Positions 29,601 to 38,488 of a stretch of 64,000 nucleotides of DNA are shown here, piece by piece. The position numbers and the translations under genes are program-made. Source of the DNA: Planctomycetaceae bacterium (GTDB lineage: Bacteria; Planctomycetota; UBA1135; GCA-002686595); assembly GCA_011525785.1 (NCBI GenBank), contig WYBT01000026.1:124001-188000 (forward strand). The letters run 5' to 3'. The notes beneath the pieces are model-generated. The model made no database searches. It was given only the letters and a program-made list of their open reading frames with translations, and was not told where the DNA came from. Within the stretch, counting starts at the first letter, position 1, and each line of letters begins with the position of its first letter.

Positions 29601-30472
29601 GCTCGCTCTCGCGCGCGCAGCTGGCGGTAGAGCTCGAGCAGGTTCGGCTGCGAAAACTCGACCCCGCGCACGGTCAGCCCCAGTGAACTCGCGTGCGTTT
29701 GCAGCGCGCTCAACTGCGCTTCGCTCGCGCCTTCGAGCACCAGGTCGACGCGCGCCTGCGCGCCCAGCTCGCCCAGCAGCTCGAGCGGCGCGCCCAACGC
29801 GGCGATGCGGCCGTCGAGCATCACCGCCAGCCGGTCGCAGCGCTGCTGCAAGTCGGTGAGCAGGTGCGACGAGACGATCAGCGTCGCGCCGCGCGCGCGC
29901 GCCTGGTCGAGCACCTGGCGGAACACCTCGAAGCCCTGCGCGTCCAGGCCGGCGGTCGGCTCGTCGAGCAGGATCAGGTCGGGCTCGTGCAGCAGCGCGG
30001 CGGCGAGCCCAAGGCGCCGCAACATGCCGCGCGAGAACTTCGCGAGCTCGAGCTGGGCTGCGTGAGCGAGGCCCACGCGCTCGAGCCAGTGCTCCGCCCG
30101 CTCGCGGCGCTGCGCGCGGGGCAGGCGCTGGAAGGCGCCGCACAGCTCGAGCGTGGCCCGCGCGCCCAGCTCGGGCGGGTAGGGCGAGTCGTCGGGCAAG
30201 AAGCCGATGCGCGCGCGCGCCGCGCGGCTCGCGAGCTCTTCGCCGTGTACGCGCACGCTGCCCGCGCGCGGCCGGTCGACGCCCGCCAAAACGCGCAGGA
30301 ACGTGCTCTTGCCCGAGCCGTTGGGCCCGACCAGGCCGAGAAACTCGCCCGGCGCGAGGGTCAGCTCGACGCCGTGCAGCACGCGCTCCTCGCGCAGCCA
30401 GAAGCCGCGCGGAAAGGCCTGCATCAGGCCGCGCACCTCGAGCGCCGGCGCCTGCGAGTCGTGACGAGCCAT
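29597..30472 (-). CDS. ABC transporter ATP-binding protein (ABC-2 export type)
   Basis: 291 residues. Walker A is GPNGSGKST with Lys55. The signature segment is the variant KFSRGMLRRLGLAAALL, followed by Walker B LILLDEPTAGLD and the H-loop in VSSHLLTDLQQ. The C-terminal 80 residues resemble the regulatory tail of multidrug/polysaccharide ABC-2 exporters. It starts an operon with the permease and the TPR protein, all coupled by 4-nt overlaps. Substrate unknown. Confidence 0.9.
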   Translation of the reverse strand: MARHDSQAPALEVRGLMQAFPRGFWLREERVLHGVELTLAPGEFLGLVGPNGSGKSTFLRVLAGVDRPRAGSVRVHGEELASRAARARIGFLPDDSPYPPELGARATLELCGAFQRLPRAQRRERAEHWLERVGLAHAAQLELAKFSRGMLRRLGLAAALLHEPDLILLDEPTAGLDAQGFEVFRQVLDQARARGATLIVSSHLLTDLQQRCDRLAVMLDGRIAALGAPLELLGELGAQARVDLVLEGASEAQLSALQTHASSLGLTVRGVEFSQPNLLELYRQLRARERA

Positions 30473-30556
30473 GGGGCGACAGTGTGGCGCGCGCCCGTGC
30501 GCCGCGCCAAGTCGCGCGCGGATCGCCGCTGCGCCATCCGCTATCCTCTCGCCGCC

Positions 30557-30877
30557 GTGTTGAATCCGCTCCGTTGGCTCCAGGCGCGCCGCGAGACCCC
30601 CGTGCCGCTCGTGCTGTACACCAAGCGCGGCTGCTGCCTGTGCGACCAGATGAAGTCGGCGCTGGCCGCCGCGCGCCTGTCGCGCCCCTACGAGCTGTCG
30701 GAGGTCGACATCGAGACCGACGCGCGCTTGAACGAGCTGTACGGCCGTTCGATCCCGGTGCTCGCGATCGGCGGCCGCGTGGCCTTCAAGGGCCGCATCG
30801 GAGCGGGCGAGCTCGAGCGCAAGTTCGAGCGGCTGGCGCGCGAGTGGTCGAGCGGCCGCGAGGCCCAGGAGTCCTGA
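30557..30877 (+). CDS. Glutaredoxin-like (DUF836) protein
   Basis: 106 residues, starting at GTG 30557 or TTG 30560. The N-terminal strand and active site read LVLYTKRGCCLCDQMKSAL, a CxxC variant of glutaredoxin; later parts (SIPVLAIGGRVAFKGRIGAG) give the cis-Pro and the last strand. DUF836 proteins have this layout. Cytoplasmic. Its stop overlaps the start of the FHA gene (TGATG), so the two are probably cotranscribed; a redox link to FHA signalling is possible but not shown. Confidence 0.75.
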   Translation: MLNPLRWLQARRETPVPLVLYTKRGCCLCDQMKSALAAARLSRPYELSEVDIETDARLNELYGRSIPVLAIGGRVAFKGRIGAGELERKFERLAREWSSGREAQES

Positions 30878-31866
30878 TGCCGCAGATCTACGTGCTCTCC
30901 GGGCCGGACATCGGCCGCTCCTTCGGCGTCAAGCACGGCGACACGCTGGGGCGCGCGCCCGAGTGCGTGATCACGCTCAAGCACGCCTCGCTCAGCCGCA
31001 AGCACGCGCACATCGAGTGTGTCGACGAGCGCTGGTACGTGGTCGACGACGACTCGCGCAACGGCGTGATCGTCGGCAAGGAGCGCAGGGCGCGCGCCGA
31101 GCTGGTGGACATGTGCGAGTTCCAGCTCGGCGAGCTGCAGCTGCGCTTCCGGCTCAGCGCGCCGGTCGAGAGCGCGCCGGCGCCGCGACCTTCCGCCAGC
31201 GCGCCCGCGGCCGCGAGTGCGCCGGCTGCGCGCGTCGAAGAGCCCGAGGAGCTCTCGCTGGACGGCGACGACGCTGCGACCGGCGCAGGCGGCGACGACG
31301 GTCCGGTGTTCACCTCCGGCGGCGGCGCGCGCGCTCCGGTGATTCGCCCCGACGGGCCCTCGCCGTATCAGGCGGCCGGGCCGTTCGCGATGCCCAAGCA
31401 GGAAGCGCCGGCCGCGCGGCGCCCGGGGCCGCCCGCGCCGGCGCCGCGCAAGCTCGAAGATGTCGCCGCCGCGCCCGAGGTGCTCGAACGCCGCGCCAGC
31501 GCCGGGCCGCCGCCCCCCGAACCGCTGCTCAAGCACACCATGCTCGACACCGGCTTCGGGCGCGGCGCAGCGCCGGCGGCCGGTGCGTCGATCAGCCGCG
31601 CGGCGCGCAAGCCGGGCGAGCGCATCCTGCAGTTCAGCAAGGTCGAAGGCGGCGGCGTCGAGCTGGCGCAGCTCTCCACGCCGGTGCGCTGGTCGCTCTA
31701 CGCCCTGGGTGTCGCGCTGATGGCCGCGGTCGCGTGGTTCGCCTTCCGCGGCACGTCGGCGCTCAAGTCGCGCGCGCTCGAGGGCGCGGGCGACGCGGGC
31801 TCGGAGGAGCAAGTCGACGAGGGCTCAGCTGCCGACCCTGAGCTCAGCGAGGACTCGCAGCGCTGA
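30877..31866 (+). CDS. FHA domain protein with C-terminal membrane helix
   Basis: 329 residues. Residues 1-95 are an FHA phosphothreonine-binding domain: FGVKHGDTLGRAPECVITLK, ASLSRKHAHIECVDERWYVV and DDSRNGVIVGKE include the Arg, Ser-Arg-His and Asn that contact the phosphopeptide. A long Pro/Ala-rich low-complexity linker follows (about 100-250). One membrane helix near 275-295 (WSLYALGVALMAAVAWFAF) leads to an acidic outside tail. FHA proteins read out Ser/Thr kinase phosphorylation, and two such kinases are in this window. It overlaps the convergent glycosyltransferase by 23 nt. Confidence 0.85.
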   Translation: MPQIYVLSGPDIGRSFGVKHGDTLGRAPECVITLKHASLSRKHAHIECVDERWYVVDDDSRNGVIVGKERRARAELVDMCEFQLGELQLRFRLSAPVESAPAPRPSASAPAAASAPAARVEEPEELSLDGDDAATGAGGDDGPVFTSGGGARAPVIRPDGPSPYQAAGPFAMPKQEAPAARRPGPPAPAPRKLEDVAAAPEVLERRASAGPPPPEPLLKHTMLDTGFGRGAAPAAGASISRAARKPGERILQFSKVEGGGVELAQLSTPVRWSLYALGVALMAAVAWFAFRGTSALKSRALEGAGDAGSEEQVDEGSAADPELSEDSQR

Positions 31867-32938
31867 TCCAGCCTTCGACGCAGCGCTGCGCGCACTCGTC
31901 CCAGGTGGTCAGCGCGCAGTGCGCACCCGGCTCGCGCGCCGAGCGGACAGCGGCGACCAGCGCCTCCGCTGAGGTCGGCTCGAAGTAGCTCGCGTGCGGG
32001 CCGGCCAGTTCGTGGTGCACGGCGAGGTCCGAACAGGCGAGCGGCGCACGGGCTCGCAGCGCCTCGGCCAGCGGCAGGTCGAAGCCCTCGCGCAACGAGG
32101 GCAACACGACCGCGCGGCAGCGCGAGTAGAGCTGCGCCAGCGCGGCGTCGTCCACCAGCCCGAGGAACTCCACGCGCGCGAGCACACCCAGCTCGCGCGC
32201 GAGCGCTTCGAGCTTCTCGCGCTCACCGCGCTTGGCGGCGCCGGCTAGCTGCAGGCGACCGAGGTCCGGCGCGAGCGCGAGCGCTCGGAGCAGCGTCTCG
32301 ACGTTCTTGCGCGGCTCGAGATGGCCCACGAAGAGCAGCGGCGCGTCGTGCGAGGGCTCGCGCGCGCGCAGCGGAAGGTGATCGCAGCCGTTGGGAAGTG
32401 CGACCAGCTTGTCGGGCGGCGCGCCGAGCTGCTCGATGAGCTCGCTGCGCAGCGTGTGCGAGACCGTGAACACGACGCGCGCGCGCCGCAGCGCGTCGGA
32501 GATCACGCAGCGGCCGACCCAGCGGCGCAGCGTGGGCTCGCTCGCGCTGAACACGCTCTTGAGGTCGTGCACGGTGAAGCTCTGCGGCGCGTCGAGTCCG
32601 CGCGGCAGCGGCAGGTGCGCCGTGTGCACGAGCTCGAAGGGCCTTCCCGCGGCGCGCGCGTTGTCCAGCGCCGAGCGAATGCCGCCGCTCTCGAGGGTCG
32701 CGCGCAGTGCGGCGGGCTGCGCGGGGATCGAGCTGGCGAGCAACTCGACCTGGGGGCCGAGCTCGAACGGCAGGCCTTCGCGGCCCGTCAGCACCCCGAG
32801 CGCTCCGCCGCGTTCGCGCAGGACTTTCGCCGCGCGCGGCAGGAGCTCCATGACGTGGCGCCGCACGCCGCCCATGGGCTGTGACAGCACGCTGCCGACG
32901 ACCAGCACGCGCGGCGCGCGCTGCGAGGACGCGCTCAC
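31844..32938 (-). CDS. Glycosyltransferase, family 4-like (GT-B)
   Basis: 364 residues from the GTG at 32938, overlapping the stop of the upstream glycosyltransferase (GTGA). The N-terminal Gly-rich loop is MGGVRRHVMELLPRAAKVL. The donor-binding half has PLLFVGHLEPRKNVETLLRA, ELGVLARVEFLGLVDDAALA and VVLPSLREGFDLPLAEALRA, the E(x7)E motif of retaining GT4 enzymes. Acceptor and sugar are unknown. It forms a two-gene operon with a related glycosyltransferase and would act in the cytoplasm at the membrane face. Confidence 0.85.
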   Translation of the reverse strand: MSASSQRAPRVLVVGSVLSQPMGGVRRHVMELLPRAAKVLRERGGALGVLTGREGLPFELGPQVELLASSIPAQPAALRATLESGGIRSALDNARAAGRPFELVHTAHLPLPRGLDAPQSFTVHDLKSVFSASEPTLRRWVGRCVISDALRRARVVFTVSHTLRSELIEQLGAPPDKLVALPNGCDHLPLRAREPSHDAPLLFVGHLEPRKNVETLLRALALAPDLGRLQLAGAAKRGEREKLEALARELGVLARVEFLGLVDDAALAQLYSRCRAVVLPSLREGFDLPLAEALRARAPLACSDLAVHHELAGPHASYFEPTSAEALVAAVRSAREPGAHCALTTWDECAQRCVEGWISAASPR

Positions 32939-33981
32939 GTCAGGCTCTTCCACAACGCCTCGACGCGCTCCGCGCTTGCGTCCCACGTGAACTGCGCGGC
33001 GCGCTCGACGCCTTCGTAGCGCAGGCTCTCGCGTTCGCTCACGGCGCGCGCGAGCCCGTCGGCGACGCTCGCGGGGTCGGCTGCGTCCACCGCGATGCCC
33101 GCCGCGCCGGCGAGCTCGGCCTGCGCCGTTCCGCGCGCCACGACGACCGGCGCGCCGCAGGCCAGGCCCTCGAGCACCGGGAAGGCGAAGCCCTCGGACC
33201 TGGAGAGCACCACGACCGCACTCGCCAGTCTCATCAGGCTCGCGAGATCGGCGTCGCTGAGCTCGCCGGGTGTCGACACGTAGCGCGAGAGCCCGAGCTT
33301 CTGCGCCAGGCCCAGGTCGCGGCGCAGCTGCGGCGTGTCTGCGCCGGTGACGACGAGCTGGATGCGCGGCCCGTTGCGGCGGCGCACCTCGGCCAGTCCG
33401 TTGAGCACCGCGGCGAGGTTCTTCTTCTCGCGCACGGCGCCGACGCACAGCGCGAGCGGATCCTGGCCCAGGCGCAGCTTGCCGAGCACGACCTCGTCGA
33501 CGGCGCCTGGCTCGGGCAGATCGCCGAACGGCGCGCCGACGCCCCACGGGACGACCTGCACGTTGGCGTTGCGGGCCAGCCAACCGCTGCGCACGTCGCG
33601 CGCGACGAACTCGCTCGGGCAGAGCGTCGCTTGGGCGCGCCAACTCCCGAAGCTCGCCCAGAATTTGTGCGACAGGTCGGCGTTCTCCGGCTCGCCGTGC
33701 TTCCAGGGCAGCTCGTGCACGGTGTGCACGCGCGCGCCGGGCCCCGAGCGCGCGTAGGCGCTGACCGGCGAGTGCAGACCCGCGAGCGCGAGTTCACTCG
33801 CGAGCTTGGGCAACGTGCGATGGCGCCATGCGCGCAAGTCGCCCTGCGGAACGAGCCGCACGAGCTCGAGCACGCCGCGTCGCTCGAGCGCTTCCACGAG
33901 CCCGCGCGTCGCACGCACCACCCCCGGCGGATGCGGCGCGTGCAGCGGCGAGACGTCGAAGCCGATCTTGGCCCGTGCCAT
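32935..33981 (-). CDS. Glycosyltransferase, family 4-like (GT-B)
   Basis: 348 residues starting at the ATG 33981 (MARAKIGFDVSPLHAPHPPG). The first domain follows the GT4 pattern of a short DVSPL strand and VRATRGLVEALERR helix. The second has ALCVGAVREKKNLAAVLNGL, SRYVSTPGELSDADLASLMR and VVVLSRSEGFAFPVLEGLAC. It precedes the other GT4 with translational coupling. It is divergent from the molybdopterin oxidoreductase; the 166-nt gap between them should hold both promoters. Confidence 0.85.
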   Translation of the reverse strand: MARAKIGFDVSPLHAPHPPGVVRATRGLVEALERRGVLELVRLVPQGDLRAWRHRTLPKLASELALAGLHSPVSAYARSGPGARVHTVHELPWKHGEPENADLSHKFWASFGSWRAQATLCPSEFVARDVRSGWLARNANVQVVPWGVGAPFGDLPEPGAVDEVVLGKLRLGQDPLALCVGAVREKKNLAAVLNGLAEVRRRNGPRIQLVVTGADTPQLRRDLGLAQKLGLSRYVSTPGELSDADLASLMRLASAVVVLSRSEGFAFPVLEGLACGAPVVVARGTAQAELAGAAGIAVDAADPASVADGLARAVSERESLRYEGVERAAQFTWDASAERVEALWKSLT

Positions 33982-34147
33982 GACCGGAGGGTACGGGGCC
34001 GGCGCCGCGCGCGACAACTGCGCTCTGACTCGGGCTCGGAATGCGCAGCTGCGGCGCACAAGAAGCGAAATGCCGCGGCGCGTTCGACGCTGTTACTCAC
34101 ACATCGCGCGGCGACGTGCTCGCCCGCGGCGCAGCTACCATCCCCGC

Positions 34148-36160
34148 ATGAAGACGACGCCCGTCGCGTGTCCGCTCGACTGTCCCGATGCGTGTGGAGT
34201 CCTGGTCGACGCCGACGACGCCGGCCGCTTCGTCGCGCTGCGCGGCAATCCCGAGCACGGCTACTCGCGCGGCCACCTGTGCGGCAAGACCGCGATCTAC
34301 GGCGATCTGATTCGCGCCGAGAATCGCTTGCTCACGCCGCTGGTGCGGCGCGGCGACAAGCGCACGGGCGAACTGGTTCCCGCGAGCTGGGACGAGGCGC
34401 TGGCGCGCATCGCGGAGCGCGTCGGCCCGCTGAAAGAGCACGGCGAGCGCATCCTGGTCGCGTTCTACGCCGGCACGATGGGCCGCATCCAGCGCTTCTT
34501 CCCGCTGCGCATGTTCCACGCGCTCGGCGCGACGCTCACCGACGGCGGCCTGTGCGACAGCTCGACCTCCGCGGGCTACGAGTGCGTGCTGGGCAACGTG
34601 GTGGGCGCGGACCTCGAGCGCGCCGAGGAGAGCGATGCGGTCGTGCTGTGGGGCTGCGACATGGCGCGCACGGTGCAGCACCTGCAGCCCGCCGTGCAGC
34701 GCCTGGCGAAGCGCGGCGTGCCCGTGGTGGCGATCGACATCTACGCGAGCGACACGATCCGCGCGCTCGAGCGCTGGGGCGGGCGCGGGCTGATCGTCAA
34801 GCCGGGCAGCGACGCGGCGCTGGCGCTGGCGATCACGCGCGTGGCCTTCGAACGCGGCTGGGCGGACCGCGCGTTTCTCGAACGCGAGTGCCTGGGCGCG
34901 GAGGTCTTCGAGGCGCACGTTCGCGCGGGCCACGACCTCGCCTGGGCCAGCGCGCAAACCGGCGTGGCCGAGAGCGAGATCGTGGCGCTCGCGGAGCTGC
35001 TCGCGCGCTCGCCCAAGCTGCTGCTCAAGACCGGCGTCGGGTTCGGGCGGCGGCGCAACGGCGCGATGAGCATGCGCGCGATCTGCTCGCTCGCCGCGGT
35101 GCTCGGCAAGGTCGACCACCTGCACTACGAGAGTTACTCGTGCTTCGAGCTGGCCGACGACGTGGTGCAGATGCCGCAGCTCCAGCGCGCGGGCCGCGAG
35201 TGCCGCTCGTTCAAGCACGTGCAGCTCGGACGCGAACTCGAGAGCGGCAAGTTCGGCGCGATTTTCGTGTGGGCGCACAATCCTGCGGTGGTGTGCCCCG
35301 AGGCCGCGCGCGTGCGCGCCGGGATGCAGCGCGAGGACCTGTTCGTGGTTGTGCACGAGCAGTTCCTCACCGAGTCCGCGCAACTGGCCGACGTGGTGCT
35401 GCCCTCGACGATGTTCGTCGAGCACTCCGACGTGTACCGCAGCTACGGACACCGCCGCCTGCAGCTCGCTCGCAAGGCCAGCGAGCCGCCTCCGGGGCCG
35501 CGTTCGGTGCTGGAGACCTTCTGCGCCATCGCCAAGGCGCTCGAACTGCCGCGCGAGACCTGGGACGCAGACGCGGAGCGGCTGTGCGAAGAGCTGGTCC
35601 ACGCTTCGCTCGCACGCAAGGACGGCGAGCAGCGCGCGGAGTTGCTCGCGGGCAAGCCGATCAAGGTCACGCCGCGCCGCCGGCCGGGCGAGGGCACGCC
35701 CAGCGGCAAGGTCGAGCTCTACAGCGCGGCGGCCGCAGCGCTCGGTCAGCCGCCGATGGCGAGCTACGTCCCCGACGACGGCGCCGGAACGCGCGGCGAG
35801 TTCTGGCTGGTGAGCGCGCCCAGCGTGCACACCCACAACTCGACCTTCTCGCACAGTGCGCGGCACGTTCGGCGCATCGGGCAGCAGCGCGTGAAGCTCA
35901 ATCCGGGCGATGCGGCGCGTCTGGGCTTGCCCGAGGGCGCGCTCGCGACGCTCTCCAACCAGCACGGACGCGTGAGCTTCCCCGTCGAGCTGTGCGCCGA
36001 CATGCCGCCGGGCCTGGTGCGGATCGACGGCCTGCCGCGCGCCGAAGACACTCCGGAGGGCCTGGGCGTCAACGCGCTCGTCGCCGGCGAGGTCTCCGAT
36101 CTGGGCGACAGCAACACGCTCTACAGCACGCGCGTGGACGTCTGTGCGCGTCGCGGTTGA
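34148..36160 (+). CDS. Molybdopterin-dependent oxidoreductase with N-terminal 4Fe-4S cluster
   Basis: 670 residues. The cluster ligands are Cys8, Cys12, Cys16 and Cys45 (VACPLDCPDACG, GHLCGK). The Mo-bis-MGD domains follow (GRIQRFFPLRMFHALGATLT, DAVVLWGCDMARTVQHLQP, LADVVLPSTMFVEHSDVYRS) and the C-terminal dinucleotide-binding domain (NPGDAARLGLPEGALATLSN). Residues near the expected Mo ligand read DGGLCDSSTSAG. No Tat signal, so cytoplasmic. This is one of the generic formate-dehydrogenase-like or polysulfide-reductase-like families, and no partner subunits are adjacent. Substrate unknown. Confidence 0.85.
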   Translation: MKTTPVACPLDCPDACGVLVDADDAGRFVALRGNPEHGYSRGHLCGKTAIYGDLIRAENRLLTPLVRRGDKRTGELVPASWDEALARIAERVGPLKEHGERILVAFYAGTMGRIQRFFPLRMFHALGATLTDGGLCDSSTSAGYECVLGNVVGADLERAEESDAVVLWGCDMARTVQHLQPAVQRLAKRGVPVVAIDIYASDTIRALERWGGRGLIVKPGSDAALALAITRVAFERGWADRAFLERECLGAEVFEAHVRAGHDLAWASAQTGVAESEIVALAELLARSPKLLLKTGVGFGRRRNGAMSMRAICSLAAVLGKVDHLHYESYSCFELADDVVQMPQLQRAGRECRSFKHVQLGRELESGKFGAIFVWAHNPAVVCPEAARVRAGMQREDLFVVVHEQFLTESAQLADVVLPSTMFVEHSDVYRSYGHRRLQLARKASEPPPGPRSVLETFCAIAKALELPRETWDADAERLCEELVHASLARKDGEQRAELLAGKPIKVTPRRRPGEGTPSGKVELYSAAAAALGQPPMASYVPDDGAGTRGEFWLVSAPSVHTHNSTFSHSARHVRRIGQQRVKLNPGDAARLGLPEGALATLSNQHGRVSFPVELCADMPPGLVRIDGLPRAEDTPEGLGVNALVAGEVSDLGDSNTLYSTRVDVCARRG

Positions 36161-36229
36161 ACCTGCTCGCTGCGGTCTTCAGGTCGGCCGGCGCGACTTC
36201 CGATCAGGGGAGCCCGAAGGCTCGCAACC

Positions 36230-36670
36230 ATGGATTCCCCTTCCGACCTCGTTCAACTCGTCTACGTCAGCACGGCCACGACGCCGTTCACTCCCGCGGA
36301 GTTGCGCGAGCTGCTGCGCTCGGCGCGCGCCAAGAATGCGCGCCTGAACGTGACCGGGATGCTGCTGTACCACGACGGCAACTTCATCCAGGCGCTCGAG
36401 GGCCCGCGCGACGCGGTCGCCGCGATTCAGGAGCGCATCGCGCTCGACCCGCGGCACCACGGCATGCTCGTGCTCTACCAGACGCGCATCGAGACCCGCA
36501 GCTTCGCCGAGTGGTCGATGGGTTTCGTCGACACCACGCGCTCGGGCGCGCCGCTGCCCGAGGGCTTCTCGAGCTTCCTGGTCGACGGCGATCTCTCCAA
36601 GTCGCTCATTCGCGAGCCCAGAGCCGCTCGCAAGCTGCTCGAGACGTTTCGCGCGAGCGTGCGGCGCTGA
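36230..36670 (+). CDS. BLUF domain blue-light photoreceptor
   Basis: 146 residues, a short stand-alone BLUF. All flavin-photochemistry residues occur at canonical spacing: Tyr12 (LVYVS), Asn36 (AKNARLNVTG), Gln54 (NFIQALEG), Trp95 and Met97 (AEWSMG). They correspond to AppA Tyr21, Asn45, Gln63, Trp104 and Met106. A Glu/Asp-Arg-rich tail of about 45 residues follows. It binds FAD and signals light without a fused output domain, so a partner protein must exist. A GGGGAGCC ribosome site precedes the start. Confidence 0.9.
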   Translation: MDSPSDLVQLVYVSTATTPFTPAELRELLRSARAKNARLNVTGMLLYHDGNFIQALEGPRDAVAAIQERIALDPRHHGMLVLYQTRIETRSFAEWSMGFVDTTRSGAPLPEGFSSFLVDGDLSKSLIREPRAARKLLETFRASVRR

Positions 36671-36688
36671 GTCGGCCGGGCCGAGCGC

Positions 36689-37489
36689 TCAAAGGCCGAA
36701 CGTGTCGCGCAAGGTCGCTGCAAGGCCCCAGTCGACCTCGAAGTCGTTCCAGGTGTAGATCGCACGCGCTGCGTAGTTCAGCAGCACCAGCGAGAGCGCC
36801 GTGAGCGCGACGGCCCGCGCGACTCCGCGTGCGTTGGGCGCGCCGAAGAAGCTCGCGACGTGCCACAGGATCGCCAGGCTCCCGCACACGCCTGCGGCGT
36901 ACTTGAGCGCGTCGCGTTGCTGCGGCCAGAACAGCATCAGCGGCTGGAACAGCGCGCCGATCAGGACCAGTGCGCCGAGCGCGAAGCACCAGAACGCGCC
37001 GACCTCCGCCGCCGTGTAGCGCGGGCGAGAGGCGAGCCAGCCGAGCAGCGTCAGCGCCGGCAGCGCCAGCAGCGCGCGGAACTTGTCGCCTTGCAGCGTG
37101 ACCGCTTCGGCGGCCGTCTGCGGCGATCTTCCGACCAGTTCGAAGTGGCGCTCGAGCGCCAGCGATCCCAGCGCGATGTAGGCGCCCTCCGCGAGCAACA
37201 GGAACAGGATCGGATTGAAGTAGCGCTTGCGGGCGCCGGCCAGGTAGTGCGCGTACACCGCGCCTGGCCGATGGAACAAGCCGCGCACCAGCCGCCACAC
37301 GCCGCTGTCGAGGTTGACCACTGCGCTCCACGCCTCGGCGCCGAGCTCCGCGAAGTCCAGGCGGCCGGCGCGCGCGCGCTGACCGCACTGGCCGCACCAC
37401 GGCGTGGTCAGATCGGCGCCGCAGTTGGCGCAGCGACGGCTGCTCGAACGCTTGGGCGCGGGCGGCGGGCTTTCCGGTGCGGCGGTCAT
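36689..37489 (-). CDS. DUF3667-type membrane protein with N-terminal zinc ribbon
   Basis: 266 residues. A Ser/Pro-rich start leads to a zinc-ribbon-like CANCGADLTTPWCGQCG segment. The family helix LDFAELGAEAWSAVVNLDSG (before GVWRLVRGLFHRPG) and five or so membrane helices follow (FNPILFLLLAEGAYIAL, LTLLGWLASRP, VGAFWCFALGALVLIGAL). These match DUF3667. Function unknown. It is convergent with the BLUF gene. Confidence 0.8.
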   Translation of the reverse strand: MTAAPESPPPAPKRSSSRRCANCGADLTTPWCGQCGQRARAGRLDFAELGAEAWSAVVNLDSGVWRLVRGLFHRPGAVYAHYLAGARKRYFNPILFLLLAEGAYIALGSLALERHFELVGRSPQTAAEAVTLQGDKFRALLALPALTLLGWLASRPRYTAAEVGAFWCFALGALVLIGALFQPLMLFWPQQRDALKYAAGVCGSLAILWHVASFFGAPNARGVARAVALTALSLVLLNYAARAIYTWNDFEVDWGLAATLRDTFGL

Positions 37490-37566
37490 GACGGGTGCAG
37501 GGTGTGACTCGCCGTCAAGCTAGCGTCGCGCGCCGTGAAGCGCGCCGTGAACGCTACCGTGAGGCT

Positions 37567-38418
37567 GTGAACCTCGGACTCGAGAACAAGGTGGCGCTGA
37601 TCACCGGCGCCTCGGGCGGCATCGGGCGTGCGCTGATGGAGGGTTTCGCGGCCGAAGGCGCGCAACTCGCGTTGGTGGGGGGCTCGCGCACCGCGGAACT
37701 CGAAGCCTACGTCGCCACGCGGCCGTGGAAGGAGCGCGCGCTGTGCGTGCGTGCCGACGTATCGAAGCTCGCAGAGGTCGAGTTCGCCTTCGAGCGGGCT
37801 CGCGAGCGCTTCGGGCGCATCGACATCGCCGTCGCCAACGCCGGCCAGTGGCCGCGGCCCGACGAGCTGCTGCACCAGGCGAGCGAAGCGCGCATCCGCG
37901 CCACGCTCGACGCGAACCTGTTCGGCTCGCTGTGGACCGCGCGCGCCTTCATGGCCGCGCTCGAGCGCAGCGGCCCGCGCGCCGACGGCCACGGCGCCTC
38001 GCTGGTCTTCATCGGCTCGACCGCCGGCCGCTTCGGCGAGCGCGGCCACGCCGACTACGCCACGGCGAAAGCAGCCCTGCGCGGCCTCATGCTCTCGCTG
38101 AAGAACGAAGTCGTGCGCCTCGACCCGTTCGCGCGCGTGAACCTCGTCGAGCCGGGCTGGACCATGACGCACATGGCGCGCGCCGACCTCCAGACGCCGG
38201 GCGTGATCGAGAACGTCGCGCGCACCATGGCGCTGCGCCAGATCGGCCGCGCCGCCGACGTTGCGCGCACCGTGCTCTTCCTCTCCTCGCCGCTCACTGC
38301 GCGCCACATCAGCGGCGAGACGCTCACCGTCGCCGGCGGCATGGAAGGCCGCTCGCTGTGGAAGAGCGGCGAGATCGACGAGGCCGCGGTGCGGGCGCGG
38401 CTTGCGGCGGACTCGTAG
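37567..38418 (+). CDS. Short-chain dehydrogenase/reductase
   Basis: 283 residues starting at GTG 37567 (MNLGLENKVALITGASGGIG). The cofactor loop TGASGGIG, the Asn-Ala-Gly strand (AVANAGQWP) and the catalytic Ser and Tyr-x-x-x-Lys (FIGSTAGRFGERGHADYATAK, split over the active site) are intact. Classical NAD(P)-dependent SDR. Substrate unknown; neighbours give no pathway. It is divergent from the DUF3667 gene. Confidence 0.85.
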   Translation: MNLGLENKVALITGASGGIGRALMEGFAAEGAQLALVGGSRTAELEAYVATRPWKERALCVRADVSKLAEVEFAFERARERFGRIDIAVANAGQWPRPDELLHQASEARIRATLDANLFGSLWTARAFMAALERSGPRADGHGASLVFIGSTAGRFGERGHADYATAKAALRGLMLSLKNEVVRLDPFARVNLVEPGWTMTHMARADLQTPGVIENVARTMALRQIGRAADVARTVLFLSSPLTARHISGETLTVAGGMEGRSLWKSGEIDEAAVRARLAADS

Positions 38419-38441
38419 CGATTCGGCCCGCGCGCCGCGTT

Positions 38442-38488
38442 GGAAATCTGCATAGCACGCCAGCAGATTTCCGGTATATTTGCTGGCG
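38442..38488 (+). promoter_or_regulatory. Overlapping inverted repeats before the DUF4143 ATPase gene
   Basis: A perfect 10-bp inverted repeat (GGAAATCTGC at 38442-38451, GCAGATTTCC at 38463-38472) overlaps a second perfect 8-bp one (CGCCAGCA at 38458-38465, TGCTGGCG at 38481-38488). The second ends at the base before the ATG at 38489. Between them is TATATT at 38475-38480, a good -10-like hexamer. The block is much AT-richer than its surroundings. Because the two dyads share bases they could be alternative operators or mutually exclusive RNA hairpins. Confidence 0.6.

Noticed and set aside
32881..36804. 1307-codon open frame on the plus strand
   Set aside because: It crosses a glycosyltransferase, the molybdopterin oxidoreductase and the BLUF gene in the wrong frames; Arg-rich shadow.
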